A DNA stretch of 64,000 nucleotides from an uncultured Candidatus Melainabacteria bacterium (GCA_934754655.1 CAKVIC010000011.1:21077-85076), one strand, 5' to 3'; positions 53,233 through 63,351 are shown, counted from the first letter of the stretch. Notes: generated from the letters alone by a model not told the origin. Program-made: numbers and translations.

Positions 53233-54351
53233 CTATGCCAACACTTTAGATTCTTCAACAAGCTTAATTAATGTTGATGCAACTGTTTTTTGTTCTTCTA
53301 AAGTCAATTCAGGGAACATTGGCAATGAAATAACCCTTTCAGTATTCTTTTCAGTAATTGGCAACATACCTTTAGTGAATCCTAAATGTGCATGAACTTT
53401 TTGTAAATGCAAAGGAATAGGATAATAAAGCATTGCACCAATACCAGCTTCTTGCAAAGCCTTATGAATACTATCACGGTTAGGTATTTTAACTGTATAT
53501 TGGTGATAAACACAATATGTATCTGCTAATTCAGTTGGTGTAATAATATCAGGACAAGATGCAAACAATTCGTTATAAACTTTTGCATGCTCTCTTCTTA
53601 ATTTATTCCAACCATCAATATAATTTAATTTTACTCTCAAAATCGCTGCTTGAATTTCATCTAATCTTGAGTTTACACCGATTTCATCATGATGATATCT
53701 AACCGCACCACCGTGGTTTCTTAAAGCTATAATTCTATTTTTTAAGTTTTCTGAATTTACGGTAATCAAACCGCCATCACCCATACCACCTAAATTCTTA
53801 GTAGGATAGAAGCTATAACAACCGATATCACCAAATGTACCAACCTTTTGACCTTTATATTCTGCACCAATTGCTTGGCAACAATCTTCAATTACATACA
53901 AATTGTGACGTTTTGCAATATCCATAATTTTATCCATATCACAAGGTTGACCATATAAATGAACAGGAATTATCGCCTTTGTTCTTGGGGTAATTTTTTC
54001 TTCAATTTTTGACGGGTCAATATTAAAAGTATTTTCATCAATATCAGCAAAAACAGGTGTTGCACCTACAATACCTATTGCTTCTGTTGTTGCAACAAAA
54101 GTAAATGCAGTTGTGATAACTTCATCACCTGCACCTATATCTAAAGCTCTTAACGCTAAATGTAAAGCGTCAGTACCAGAATTAAGTGCAACAGTATAAT
54201 TACAACCGATATATTTTGCAAGCTCAACCTCAAGAGCCTTACAATTAGGTCCTAAAATATATTGACCTGAACGCAAAACTTCGCATACAGCTTTTTCAAC
54301 TTCCGCACCAATTTGTGCATATTGTCTTTTTGAATCTAAAATTGGAATCAT
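53233..54351 (-). CDS. DegT/DnrJ/EryC1/StrS sugar aminotransferase
   Basis: This 372-aa PLP enzyme transfers an amino group to a nucleotide-linked keto-sugar for surface glycans. The features are MIPILDSKRQYAQIG, SGQYILGPN, VALNSGTDALHLAL, EVITTAFTFVATTEAI, IPVHLYGQPCDMD, VIEDCCQAIGAEYKG and the PLP lysine in SFYPTKNLGGMGDGG, then RNHGGAVRYHHDEIGVNSRLDEIQAA. The sequence resembles the dTDP-3-amino-3,6-dideoxyhexose (FdtB/QdtB/WlbE-like) class. The ATG at 54351 has gggagg before it; an upstream extension has no site. No other genes for a sugar pathway are adjacent. Confidence 0.92.
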   Translation of the reverse strand: MIPILDSKRQYAQIGAEVEKAVCEVLRSGQYILGPNCKALEVELAKYIGCNYTVALNSGTDALHLALRALDIGAGDEVITTAFTFVATTEAIGIVGATPVFADIDENTFNIDPSKIEEKITPRTKAIIPVHLYGQPCDMDKIMDIAKRHNLYVIEDCCQAIGAEYKGQKVGTFGDIGCYSFYPTKNLGGMGDGGLITVNSENLKNRIIALRNHGGAVRYHHDEIGVNSRLDEIQAAILRVKLNYIDGWNKLRREHAKVYNELFASCPDIITPTELADTYCVYHQYTVKIPNRDSIHKALQEAGIGAMLYYPIPLHLQKVHAHLGFTKGMLPITEKNTERVISLPMFPELTLEEQKTVASTLIKLVEESKVLA

Positions 54352-54505
54352 AAATAACCTCCCTATTTTTACCACCGCTATTTTCTTATATAAATAGTTT
54401 AGCATAGTTTTTAGGTGTCTTAATATATTCTTTACCTCATAAAACTCTTTTTCAGACAGACTTTGTATAATTGACTGTAAAATTGATTTATAATAAACTA
54501 ATCGC

Positions 54506-54943
54506 ATGAAATTAAAAATTATTGATGGTTTTAGCTTTTTAAATATTTTAATTTATTTATTAATTATTAATTTAATAATATGCATTTTATGCCCCGTACA
54601 TATTATATCTTTATATTTTTTTAAAATTCCTTTAAGTAATATGATATATTGGGAAAATAATGCTCTTTATGTTCAATTCGTGTTTATACCTAATCTTATA
54701 TCATACTTTTTAATAATTTTTATAATCCCAATAAATATTGCAGGACTTTTTATAGAAAAAATACTTATAAACCTTGGAAAAATACCAAACAAAAAAATAT
54801 CGGAATTTAGTAACAAACAAAAAATTATATTTTATATTATTATAACTTTGGCAATTTTCGCATTTTTATTATCATTAGGTGGTTGGATTCATACACTTAT
54901 TCCTTATACACCAAACGAACTTGAACAACTTAGGTATGATTAA
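54506..54943 (+). CDS. Small polytopic membrane protein
   Basis: This 145-aa, very hydrophobic protein is rich in Ile/Leu/Phe. It has about three or four helices (near residues 12-32, 55-80, 108-128) and a short hydrophilic cytoplasmic loop (KIPNKKISEFSNKQK). It has no recognised family. A TATAAT lies 11 nt before the ATG with no ribosome-binding site, so a very short leader is likely. It is divergent from the aminotransferase gene. Confidence 0.55.
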   Translation: MKLKIIDGFSFLNILIYLLIINLIICILCPVHIISLYFFKIPLSNMIYWENNALYVQFVFIPNLISYFLIIFIIPINIAGLFIEKILINLGKIPNKKISEFSNKQKIIFYIIITLAIFAFLLSLGGWIHTLIPYTPNELEQLRYD

Positions 54944-54978
54944 AAAGCTTATTCAAACCTAATCTTCAATATAACAAA

Positions 54979-56247
54979 CTATTTTATTACATTATATTTT
55001 TTACCAAGTTCAGCTATAATTTCAACTGCCTTATCAATATGAGAGTGTTCTAAATCTTTCATTGCGCATAATCTTAATCGGCACTCCTTACGTCTTACTG
55101 CCGGATAAGTTACAATATTTGTATAAACCCCTCGATTTCTTAGCTCTAAATGAAATTTGAATAACACATTTTCATCATAAATCATAACCGGAACAATTGC
55201 CGAATCACCATCAAGAACCTCAAACCCTTTTTGTTTGAGTTTTTGTTTTAAATATTCCGTTTTTTCCAATAACTCTTCGCGTCCGGCTTTGTCAGATTCA
55301 AACAAATCAAAAACCTTTATCAAACCACCTACAACAGGTGCTGGAAGTGCTGTTGAAAAGAAATATGTTCTTGCATACAATCTTAAATATTGAACAACTT
55401 CCCTTGAAGCCGCGCAATATCCACCCAAACCAGCCGGCGATTTGCTCAACATTCCTACGTTTAAATCAATTTTTCCAAGCAAATCATATTTCTCCGCAGT
55501 TCCTCGTCCTGTTTCACCTACAATACCTACACCATGCGCATCATCCACCATTACACGGGCTTTATAAAATTTTGCCAGTTCATAAATTTCATCGAGTTGA
55601 GCCGTTTCACCAGACATAGAAAAAACGCCATCAGTTATAATTAATCGACCGCTTTGCGAATCATCAAGTTTTGATAATATTTTTTTTAAATAATCCAAAT
55701 TACCGTGTGGAAAAATTCTAACATCCGCCCCTGATAATAAACAACCATCAAAAATTGACGCATGGTTTGCGCTATCATTAATTACCACATCCCCCTTATT
55801 ACACAATGCTGAAATTACACCAATATTCGTTCCGTATCCGCTTGGAAAAACAATTGCATCCTCTTGTTTATAAAATCTTGCAATCTTTTGCTCAAGTTCT
55901 TTATGTAATTCAGAAATTCCAGCATAATTTGACACCGCGCCCATTCCATTACCATATTTTTCAAGAGCTTTTTTAGAAGCTGAAACCACCTCTGAATTTG
56001 TACCCAAATTCAAATAAGAATTTGAACCCAACATTATTACCTCGTGCTTATTATTATCTTTTTCTTTCAATTGCACAATTGGAGCTAATTTAGACAGACT
56101 TTGCATACCAAGCCCTTCATTTCCGGTCAAAACTCCGGTTTTGAAAACTTCATCCACCCGATGAACTTTAGCAAAAATATCTTCGCCTGCTAGTGTAGTT
56201 ATATAATTTTCAAATTTTGTATCAATTTCTGAAATTTTTTCAAACAT
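54979..56247 (-). CDS. Alpha-oxoamine synthase family PLP enzyme (BioF/KBL/SPT-like)
   Basis: This 422-aa enzyme condenses an amino acid with an acyl-thioester. It has a longer N-terminal part than BioF (to about residue 60), then SNSYLNLGTNSEV, GMGAVSNYAGISELHKELEQKIA, NDSANHASIFDG, GVFSMSGETAQLDE, DDAHGVGIVGETGRG and the PLP lysine in GMLSKSPAGLGGYCA. The C-terminal AIVPVMIYDE section is typical. Glycine C-acetyltransferase, 8-amino-7-oxononanoate synthase and serine palmitoyltransferase are all possible; no biotin genes are nearby. The ggag site lies 8 nt from the ATG. Confidence 0.85.
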   Translation of the reverse strand: MFEKISEIDTKFENYITTLAGEDIFAKVHRVDEVFKTGVLTGNEGLGMQSLSKLAPIVQLKEKDNNKHEVIMLGSNSYLNLGTNSEVVSASKKALEKYGNGMGAVSNYAGISELHKELEQKIARFYKQEDAIVFPSGYGTNIGVISALCNKGDVVINDSANHASIFDGCLLSGADVRIFPHGNLDYLKKILSKLDDSQSGRLIITDGVFSMSGETAQLDEIYELAKFYKARVMVDDAHGVGIVGETGRGTAEKYDLLGKIDLNVGMLSKSPAGLGGYCAASREVVQYLRLYARTYFFSTALPAPVVGGLIKVFDLFESDKAGREELLEKTEYLKQKLKQKGFEVLDGDSAIVPVMIYDENVLFKFHLELRNRGVYTNIVTYPAVRRKECRLRLCAMKDLEHSHIDKAVEIIAELGKKYNVIK

Positions 56248-56355
56248 TTCTTCAACTCCATTTTTATGATATTTTTAATTCTAAAATCAAGATAAATATA
56301 AATTATTCCCCAATTGTTCATAATTTATGATATAATTCTTAAAAAGGATTAATTT

Positions 56356-56838
56356 ATGAATACAGCAATGTTTGTAGGAAGTTTTGACCCATTTACATTG
56401 GGACATTTAGATATTGTTCAAAGTAGCGCAAAAATTTTTGATAAATTAATTATTGCAATTGCTCATAACGCTCAAAAAACAGGATTTCTTCCAATTGATA
56501 AACGAATTGAACTTATCCAAAAAAGCACTCACGAATTTAACAATGTCGAAGTTGTTACTTTTGAAGGATTAACAGCTCAATTTGCCAAAGAACATAATAT
56601 CAAAATATTAGTTCGAGGAATACGCAATTCAAAAGATTTAGAATATGAAAACCAAATTGCAAGCGCAAATCAAGCTTTAAATCCCGAGCTTGCAACAATA
56701 TTTATACCAACAAAAGCAGAACACAACCATATTTCTTCATCTATCGTAAAAGAAATTTATCTGAACAATGGTGATATTACTGATTTTGTACCATACCCTG
56801 TACAAAAGTATTTAGAATCTATTTATAATGCTTCTTAA
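56356..56838 (+). CDS. coaD: Phosphopantetheine adenylyltransferase
   Basis: CoaD (160 aa) makes dephospho-CoA from 4'-phosphopantetheine and ATP. The nucleotidyltransferase motif is GSFDPFTLGHLDI (usually GSFDPxTxGH), with FEGLTAQFAKEHN, LVRGIRNSKDLEYE and the C-terminal ISSSIVKEI (SS-x-x-(V/L)(R/K)E). Length is normal. An aagga site precedes it and TATAAT is at about 56330. The last 20 bp overlap the convergent cheA gene. Confidence 0.96.
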   Translation: MNTAMFVGSFDPFTLGHLDIVQSSAKIFDKLIIAIAHNAQKTGFLPIDKRIELIQKSTHEFNNVEVVTFEGLTAQFAKEHNIKILVRGIRNSKDLEYENQIASANQALNPELATIFIPTKAEHNHISSSIVKEIYLNNGDITDFVPYPVQKYLESIYNAS

Positions 56839-59758
56839 TTGATTCTCGTATCAACTGGATGAATCTTTCTTGATTAAAATCATTTTTGCACAAGAAACCT
56901 TCAACTTTATAGCGTCCATCATTATGAAATTCTTTATCTGAACTTACAACCCAAATCGGAATATCTTTATACATCACATCATTATTCAAATGTTCAATAA
57001 ATTCGTAACCATTTATTTTTTCCATTGATAAATCAGTTATAATCAAATCATAATGATTTAACTTCAATTTTACAAGAGCTTCTGTTACATCATTTACAGT
57101 GTCAACACCATAACCAATATTTGAAAGAATATTCTTCAACATTGCTCTCGTCGTCATTGAATCATCAACAACAAGTATACGTGTATAATGACTTTCATAA
57201 GATAAAAGATTTTGGGATGACATCTCAGATGAAATTTTGCTAAAATCATGTTTTATTATATCTTGCATATTCAAAACCAAGCATAACTCACCGGTTGCCA
57301 AATTTGTAACACCGGAAATATTTTTAACTTTATAAAGCGGAGCTGATAATTTTTTTTGCAAAATATCCTGATCACCAAGAAGTTTATCCACAACCAAACC
57401 CATTTTTTGACCGTCAGATTCTACAATCAAAATAGTTTCTTTTCCGGTTCGTTCTGTTAAGCTTAGCCCCAAAATATTTGATAAATAGTGGATTGGCACA
57501 ATCTCATTGTTATACAAAACCGAACGAGTTTCGTTGTTTGTCATAATCTCATCTTGATTTTTTAATATAAAAGTTGTAATAACTTGAATCGGTATCGCAA
57601 AAATTTGTTTTGAAATTTCTACCAAAAATACTCTTAACGTTGTTAATGTAACAGGGATTTCAATATGAACACAACTCCCTTTACCAAATTCTGATATTAT
57701 ACTAACTTTACCATTCAATTGTGAAATTTTTGTTTTTACAACATCCAAGCCAATACCGCGTCCGGAAATGCTGGTTATTGAATCACCTGTTGTAAATCCA
57801 GGCCAAAAAATTATATTCATAATAGCATCATCAGTCATCGAGTTGACTTCTTCTTGAGTTAAAAAGCCTCTAGAAACCGCGCGTTCTTTGATTTTTTGCA
57901 AATTAAAACCTTGCCCGTCATCCATAACATCAATAACGACCATATTGTCACACTGCTTTGCAGATAATAAAATTTTACCTATTGGGGATTTACCAACATT
58001 AATACGTTCTTCTTTGGTTTCAATTCCATGGTCAATAGCATTTCTTAAAATATGAATCAAAGGAGTTTTAATCTCCTCAATAATTTTTTTATCAGCGCAA
58101 GTATCATTGCCCTCAATTTCAAAATCCACATCCTTGCCTTTTTCGGTCGCAATATCTCTTACCATTCTTGTAAACGAATTAAAAACAGTAGATATTGGCA
58201 AAACTCTGATATTTTTAACCATTGATTCCATTTCATCAATGATTAAACGCATTTTCATATTATCCTCTTTTGAAGCTCTATATAAAGAATTCAAATCATA
58301 AATTGTATGCGAAAGATTTTGAGCAATTTCTGAAAAAACGGAAATAATTTGTTTTACAAAAGCTTCCATATACTTATCGCCAATCGAATTTTGCAAATAC
58401 TTTCGATTATAATACCGCAAATAATTATATGTTTTTAATAAATCCTTCTGACAAGCTTCATTTGCATTTTTGATTAACTCAATCTTATCAAGATTTTTTT
58501 CGGTTTTAATCTTTGTTATAATCAATTCGCCAAGCTGGTTAACAAGTAAATCAAGTTTTTGCGCGTTAACATGCATCGTCTTAATTTCATTAGATGCGCT
58601 ACCTCCGGCTTGAACATTTTGAGTCGTTAAATTTTTGATTTCAGTAACACCAATATCTTTTTTATAAGTCAACTCCAAAAGCTGCTTCATAATCTCAAGT
58701 TGCTGCAATATCAAATCTGCATCAAAATTTTCATTAGGAGCCGCACAATACTCAAGCCCGCTTTTTAAAGTTTGAACCATTTGTTCTTCTAATTGAACAG
58801 AGTTTTGAGAAATAAAATCCAAAATTTCTACTATAATATCAATTATTTCATCAATTTCAGGTGTTCCGTGTTCAGCCTTTAATTTTAAGATATCATTTTT
58901 AATTTCTTCTGCGTGCACACAACTACTTTGCAACATAACAACTTTTTCTGCTACATCAAAAAATGTTGTTTCTGAAGATTCAACACTTTTTAACATCGTA
59001 TTAAAAGTTCCAGCTGCAGAACTCAAGGAATTTCTAAGTTCCAAAATCTCGCTTATCGTAAAAGTGCTTGTTGCATTCATTACAAAATCTAGTTTTACCA
59101 AAACATCTTGCAACAAAGTTTTAACTTCATATAAATTTTCATCTTTTAAAATGTCAAATATTTTTTGAACTTCTTCTTTTAAAATAACAATATCAGGAAA
59201 TTCTTCTTCCGGCACAATAGAATCAATTATCTCAAAACAAGTGTTAAAACTTAAATTAATCTCTTCAAGCTTATCACTCAAGTCTTTTGCCACCTGCTCA
59301 TTGACCTTTTCTGGGGCTTGAACAGGCTCTGACATTGCATGTTCCGGCAAAGTCACCTCACAAAGATATTCCAAGCCTGAAATTATACTTGTAAAACCAT
59401 CATCTATCACTTCTCTGTTATTTTTTAAAGAATCTTGAACATAATTATTAGCAAGCTCAATTGCTTTAAACAAAAAATCAATATCAGAATTATCAAGCTT
59501 GATATCATTAGTTTTTATATAATCAAAAATATCTTCAATTTTATGATAAATCTGTTGAATGTTACTATATCCAACCATTCGAACAGCACCTTTAATTCCG
59601 TGAAAATCACGATAAAGATTTAACACTAGTTCTTTGTCAGAAGAATTTTTCTCAAGCTTAAACAAATTTTCAGAAATACGCTCATAGATAGTTTCATATT
59701 CGTTCTGAAAAATTTCTAATAATTCTTTCTTGCCATCATCATTTTCAAAAATATCCAA
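56819..59758 (-). CDS. cheA: CheA-type histidine kinase with C-terminal receiver domain
   Basis: This 979-aa hybrid kinase has, in order, an Hpt domain with the phosphorylated His in FHGIKGAVRMVG (residue 53), a long helical linker (about 120-400) which may hold extra degenerate Hpt-like bundles, a dimerisation region (LDLLVNQLGELIITKI), HATPase (HILRNAIDHGIE, DVMDDGQGFN, SGRGIGLDVVKTKI), a CheW-like domain (about 710-840), and REC (LVVDDSMTTRAML, LIITDLSMEKINGYEF with phospho-Asp). Such hybrids occur in Wsp/Frz/Pil-like, non-flagellar pathways. The start is TTG at 59758 with aaggat upstream. It follows the MCP gene after 5 bp. Confidence 0.93.
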   Translation of the reverse strand: MDIFENDDGKKELLEIFQNEYETIYERISENLFKLEKNSSDKELVLNLYRDFHGIKGAVRMVGYSNIQQIYHKIEDIFDYIKTNDIKLDNSDIDFLFKAIELANNYVQDSLKNNREVIDDGFTSIISGLEYLCEVTLPEHAMSEPVQAPEKVNEQVAKDLSDKLEEINLSFNTCFEIIDSIVPEEEFPDIVILKEEVQKIFDILKDENLYEVKTLLQDVLVKLDFVMNATSTFTISEILELRNSLSSAAGTFNTMLKSVESSETTFFDVAEKVVMLQSSCVHAEEIKNDILKLKAEHGTPEIDEIIDIIVEILDFISQNSVQLEEQMVQTLKSGLEYCAAPNENFDADLILQQLEIMKQLLELTYKKDIGVTEIKNLTTQNVQAGGSASNEIKTMHVNAQKLDLLVNQLGELIITKIKTEKNLDKIELIKNANEACQKDLLKTYNYLRYYNRKYLQNSIGDKYMEAFVKQIISVFSEIAQNLSHTIYDLNSLYRASKEDNMKMRLIIDEMESMVKNIRVLPISTVFNSFTRMVRDIATEKGKDVDFEIEGNDTCADKKIIEEIKTPLIHILRNAIDHGIETKEERINVGKSPIGKILLSAKQCDNMVVIDVMDDGQGFNLQKIKERAVSRGFLTQEEVNSMTDDAIMNIIFWPGFTTGDSITSISGRGIGLDVVKTKISQLNGKVSIISEFGKGSCVHIEIPVTLTTLRVFLVEISKQIFAIPIQVITTFILKNQDEIMTNNETRSVLYNNEIVPIHYLSNILGLSLTERTGKETILIVESDGQKMGLVVDKLLGDQDILQKKLSAPLYKVKNISGVTNLATGELCLVLNMQDIIKHDFSKISSEMSSQNLLSYESHYTRILVVDDSMTTRAMLKNILSNIGYGVDTVNDVTEALVKLKLNHYDLIITDLSMEKINGYEFIEHLNNDVMYKDIPIWVVSSDKEFHNDGRYKVEGFLCKNDFNQERFIQLIRESIKKHYK

Positions 59759-59763
59759 CAGTT

Positions 59764-60810
59764 TTATCCTTCCATCGCTGAATTTTTAATTTCGTCAGAT
59801 AAATTATTCAATTCTGTTAGTTTATCAAAATTTGTGTTAATTATACCAGAAAACTCATCAGAAAGGGCTTTATTATTCTTATATATTGAAGTCAGCTTTT
59901 CAATTGTATCAGTTTGTTTTTCCGCATACTGATTAAGTTCGTCCAAAATATCTTTTGAAGATTCAATCAAATTATGCAAAACTTCTGAATTTGAAAATAC
60001 AGAATTTATTTCTTTAACAACTGTTTCAATCTCTTTAGAGCCTTCCTCAGTCGCCATTACTGTTGAATTAGTTGTATATTGAATATTACTTGTTAAAGAA
60101 GTAATCTTAGTTATAGCTTGTTTTGATTCATCCGCAAGCTTTCTTATTTCACCTGCTACAACCGCAAACCCTTTACCATGCTCGCCGGCTCTTGCCGCTT
60201 CAACAGCTGCATTAAGCGCCAACATATTTGTTTGTTCTGCAATATCATCAACAACGCTTATTGTACTTCCAATTTGTTGAGTATGTTCAGATAATTCTAA
60301 AATCAATTCAGAAATCATTTGAATTTTTTGTCTTAATTGTTGCATTTTCTCGATATTTGCAGAAATCGCATCATGCTCTTTTTGTGAACAAGTTATTGAT
60401 TGATGTACTTGTTTTTCTGTATTTTTTGATGCAGAAATAACATTTTCAGATAAAGTTTTTAAGCGTTCAATCAACTCTGAAAATTCTTTTGAATTTGCAA
60501 CCATACCATTAAACATTTTTCTTTGCGCATTCAATGATTTAACAATTTCATCAGTAGATTTTGCCAAAGATTCTGATTGTAAAACCATTAATTTTTTTAT
60601 AGAACTTTTTATCCAACGCTTAGTTAGAAAATGCAATGGCAAAAATATTATTAAAGCAGCACCTAAAAAACCTAAAATATCATAAGTGCTAATTTGGTGA
60701 CTAAATCCAAATCTCAAAAAAATCAAGGTTAATGCAACAAATATCGTCATATCTATTGCACATTTAATTTCAAATTTTTGTTTCAATCCAAATTTCCAAT
60801 CAATAAGCAC
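59764..60810 (-). CDS. Methyl-accepting chemotaxis protein without periplasmic sensor
   Basis: This 348-aa receptor has two N-terminal membrane helices (IDMTIFVALTLIFLRFGF and YDILGFLGAALIIFLPLHFL) separated by only about 8 residues, so there is no ligand-binding domain outside the cell. The helical signalling domain carries the conserved tip IAEQTNMLALNAAVEAARAGEHGKGFAVVAGEIRKLAD. Methylation helices flank it. The start is GTG at 60810 with aggag 9 nt upstream. It is cotranscribed with cheA. It may sense membrane state or a partner protein. Confidence 0.9.
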   Translation of the reverse strand: MLIDWKFGLKQKFEIKCAIDMTIFVALTLIFLRFGFSHQISTYDILGFLGAALIIFLPLHFLTKRWIKSSIKKLMVLQSESLAKSTDEIVKSLNAQRKMFNGMVANSKEFSELIERLKTLSENVISASKNTEKQVHQSITCSQKEHDAISANIEKMQQLRQKIQMISELILELSEHTQQIGSTISVVDDIAEQTNMLALNAAVEAARAGEHGKGFAVVAGEIRKLADESKQAITKITSLTSNIQYTTNSTVMATEEGSKEIETVVKEINSVFSNSEVLHNLIESSKDILDELNQYAEKQTDTIEKLTSIYKNNKALSDEFSGIINTNFDKLTELNNLSDEIKNSAMEG

Positions 60811-60893
60811 TTCTTTTTTCTCCTATAGTCTTTTTCATAAATTTATTATATAATCATTCTATACTAAATTTATGAAAATTGGAATATCTTAAT

Positions 60894-62348
60894 ATGGCAA
60901 TAAAAATTTTACTGGTAGATGACAGCGAAACTCAATTAAAATTTTTAAAAGAAGAGTTAACAGCGAACAATTTTGAAGTCAAAACCGCTTTATCCGGAGC
61001 AGAAGCATATAAAAAACTCTTCACATTTGCACCTGATATTGTGGTGTCAGATATTGTTATGCCACCAATTGATGGATATCAACTTTGCCGATTAATTAAA
61101 AATGATGATGAAACAAAAAAAATTCCGGTTGTTTTACTTTCTGTTCTAGATAAAAAAATTGATAACTTTTGGAGCAAAAAAGCCGGTGCTCAATTATTTT
61201 TATCAAAAGCAATAGAACTTAAAGATTTAATAAATTATATAAACGCGACAGTTAGACGATATCCTGTTAGCGAGGAATACAAAAATAATTTAATTTTAAA
61301 AAGCAAACAAGAAAATTCCGCGCAATCAAAATTAAATTTGATTTTAAACGATTTGCTGATGAAAAACATTTTTTCTAATGAATTTCGCAATCTTAACGAT
61401 TTTATGGATTATGAAAGAATTCTTGTTGAAAAAATGTTCTCCCTGCTTAGTTCATTTGTTGAATATGATGTCGCAGGCATTTATTTTGCCTCACCGGATG
61501 ATTTTGCAGAAAACAAGATGTATATTGATACAATAGGCAAAAACCTACCTAAAAATCTTTTGTCTGATATAAATTATGATTTCTTTAGAAAAATGGAAGA
61601 GCATAAAACTATCAAAGGTTCAAAATTTGAAGTAGTAAGAATGCTTTTAGGCAAAGAATTTAATTATACCTTCAACGAATTTACATCAAAAATCATTATC
61701 CCATTAATTTTTGATAAAAAATTAATCGGCGGAATTTGTTTTTATTCTAGAAAAAACAATGATTACGCGTCTTTCAGATTCTTTGATATTATGATAAGCG
61801 AGTTACTCGCAATATTTAAAATGAAATATCAATTTAATGAAAAAGAATTTATGTCAGTACTTGACGGCTTAACAGGCTTGTACAACAGACGACAATTAGA
61901 AATCGCAATTGCTCAAGAATACAATCGTACGCGTCGACATCCATCAGATTTCTCACTAGCGATTTTGGATATTGACTTTTTCAAAAAAGTTAATGACACT
62001 TACGGACATCAATATGGCGATTATGTCCTGAAAACAGTAGCCGACCTTATGAAAAAATGCTTTAGAAAAACGGATTTATTATATAGATACGGCGGAGAAG
62101 AACTTGTTATCATAATGCCGGAAACCAATATTGAAGGAGCAGTAATACCGGTTCAGCGCTTAAGACGCATGGTCGAAGAATACAATTACGAGTATAATGA
62201 AATAAAAGCAAAAGTGACAGTAAGTATTGGATTAACAATGAATTATCAAACCTTCAATTCGCCGACAGAAATTATAAAATCTGCCGATGAAGCTTTATAC
62301 AAAGCAAAAGAAAGCGGACGCAACAGGGTAATTTTATATGAACAATAA
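60894..62348 (+). CDS. Response regulator with GGDEF diguanylate cyclase output
   Basis: This 484-aa protein has a REC domain (ILLVDDSETQLKFL, phospho-Asp 53 in VVSDIVMPPIDGY, LSKA), a middle section of about 180 residues that looks like a GAF-type domain (FSSFVEYDVAGIYF, KIIIPLIFDKKLIGGICFYS), and a GGDEF domain (DGLTGLYNRRQLEIA, DIDFFKKVNDTYGHQYGD, active site YGGEELVIIMP). RKTD lies five residues before GGEEL and is the RxxD inhibitory site. It should make cyclic di-GMP when phosphorylated by the neighbouring CheA. I chose the ATG at 60894, as the upstream TTG is poorer. Confidence 0.93.
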   Translation: MAIKILLVDDSETQLKFLKEELTANNFEVKTALSGAEAYKKLFTFAPDIVVSDIVMPPIDGYQLCRLIKNDDETKKIPVVLLSVLDKKIDNFWSKKAGAQLFLSKAIELKDLINYINATVRRYPVSEEYKNNLILKSKQENSAQSKLNLILNDLLMKNIFSNEFRNLNDFMDYERILVEKMFSLLSSFVEYDVAGIYFASPDDFAENKMYIDTIGKNLPKNLLSDINYDFFRKMEEHKTIKGSKFEVVRMLLGKEFNYTFNEFTSKIIIPLIFDKKLIGGICFYSRKNNDYASFRFFDIMISELLAIFKMKYQFNEKEFMSVLDGLTGLYNRRQLEIAIAQEYNRTRRHPSDFSLAILDIDFFKKVNDTYGHQYGDYVLKTVADLMKKCFRKTDLLYRYGGEELVIIMPETNIEGAVIPVQRLRRMVEEYNYEYNEIKAKVTVSIGLTMNYQTFNSPTEIIKSADEALYKAKESGRNRVILYEQ

Positions 62349-63351
62349 TTATATTGAACAAAAGAAAAATTCACACTTATATTTTCAAATTGGTGATTAC
62401 AAATATGCGATAAATACAACGAACGTGCTTGAAATCATTAAGCTTCCTGCACTAGATTATCCGCAAAAATTACCAAACAAGGTTGTCGGATTATTAAAAT
62501 ATAACAATTTTGTTATCAATGTTGTTGACATAAGATTTTACTTAAACCTTGAAGTCAAACCATATACCCTTCACAATGAACTGATTATAGTAAAAACTGA
62601 CGAAGTAATTTTTGGAATTATAACAGATAAAATCATTGGTATAAAAGCATTTGACACTTCTATGATAGATTCGTTGCCTTATGCTGATAATACAATGATT
62701 ATCGAATCGCTTTATAAAAATGAAATGGAAACAATTTCAATAATAAATATTTATGCGATTGAACAAATTTTAAAAAACCATGAAACTTCAACAGAAACCT
62801 TTAATGAAGCTGATATTGCAAATTTAATGCCAAATGATAAAAATTCAAAACTCATTTTGACAAAACGTGCAGAATCATTAACGAAAAAATTTGCATTAAA
62901 CTTTCTTTCTACAAATTTATATGCCAAAGATAAATATATTTCTTTTAACCTAAATAATGACTATTATTGCATTGCAATCAATTATGTAAAAGAAGTTTTA
63001 AAAGATACTTCAGTAACAAAAGTTCCCGGAACTCCTGATTTTATTGAAGGAATAATGAATCTTAGAGGTGATTATATTACAGTTTTAAACCTGAAAAAAT
63101 TTTTAAATCTTCAATCTGAAATTTCTTCAGAAGAAAAGAAAAATCCGGTAATTATTATAAAAGATAACGATATGAAAATTGCACTTTTAATTGATAAAAT
63201 CAATGAACTGTTTGATTTTCAAGAAATTGAACCAGAAACCAATAATGACGGCTATTTTTTGAATAAATTTATTCGCGACAATTCGCTTTACACACTTTTA
63301 AACATTGAAAAAATCGTGAATGATAAAAAAATCGTTGTAACTGATGTGTAA
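62338..63351 (+). CDS. Double CheW-domain adaptor protein
   Basis: This 337-aa protein has two CheW-like SH3-type domains, residues about 12-145 (YFQIGDYKYAINTTNVLEII, LPNKVVGLLKYNNFVINVVDIRFYL) and 195-335 (YISFNLNNDYYCIAINYVKEV, VPGTPDFIEGIMNLRGDYITVLNLKKFL). The second fits the family consensus better than the first. It links the MCP to CheA. The gene overlaps the REC-GGDEF gene by 11 bp, so the two proteins are coupled. The next gene is about 180 bp away. Confidence 0.9.
   Translation: MNNNYIEQKKNSHLYFQIGDYKYAINTTNVLEIIKLPALDYPQKLPNKVVGLLKYNNFVINVVDIRFYLNLEVKPYTLHNELIIVKTDEVIFGIITDKIIGIKAFDTSMIDSLPYADNTMIIESLYKNEMETISIINIYAIEQILKNHETSTETFNEADIANLMPNDKNSKLILTKRAESLTKKFALNFLSTNLYAKDKYISFNLNNDYYCIAINYVKEVLKDTSVTKVPGTPDFIEGIMNLRGDYITVLNLKKFLNLQSEISSEEKKNPVIIIKDNDMKIALLIDKINELFDFQEIEPETNNDGYFLNKFIRDNSLYTLLNIEKIVNDKKIVVTDV

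Noticed and set aside
54466..54494. TTGACT/TATAAT promoter before the membrane gene at 54506
   Set aside because: The spacing between TTGACT and TATAAT is only 12 bp, too short for sigma-70; only the -10 is credible.
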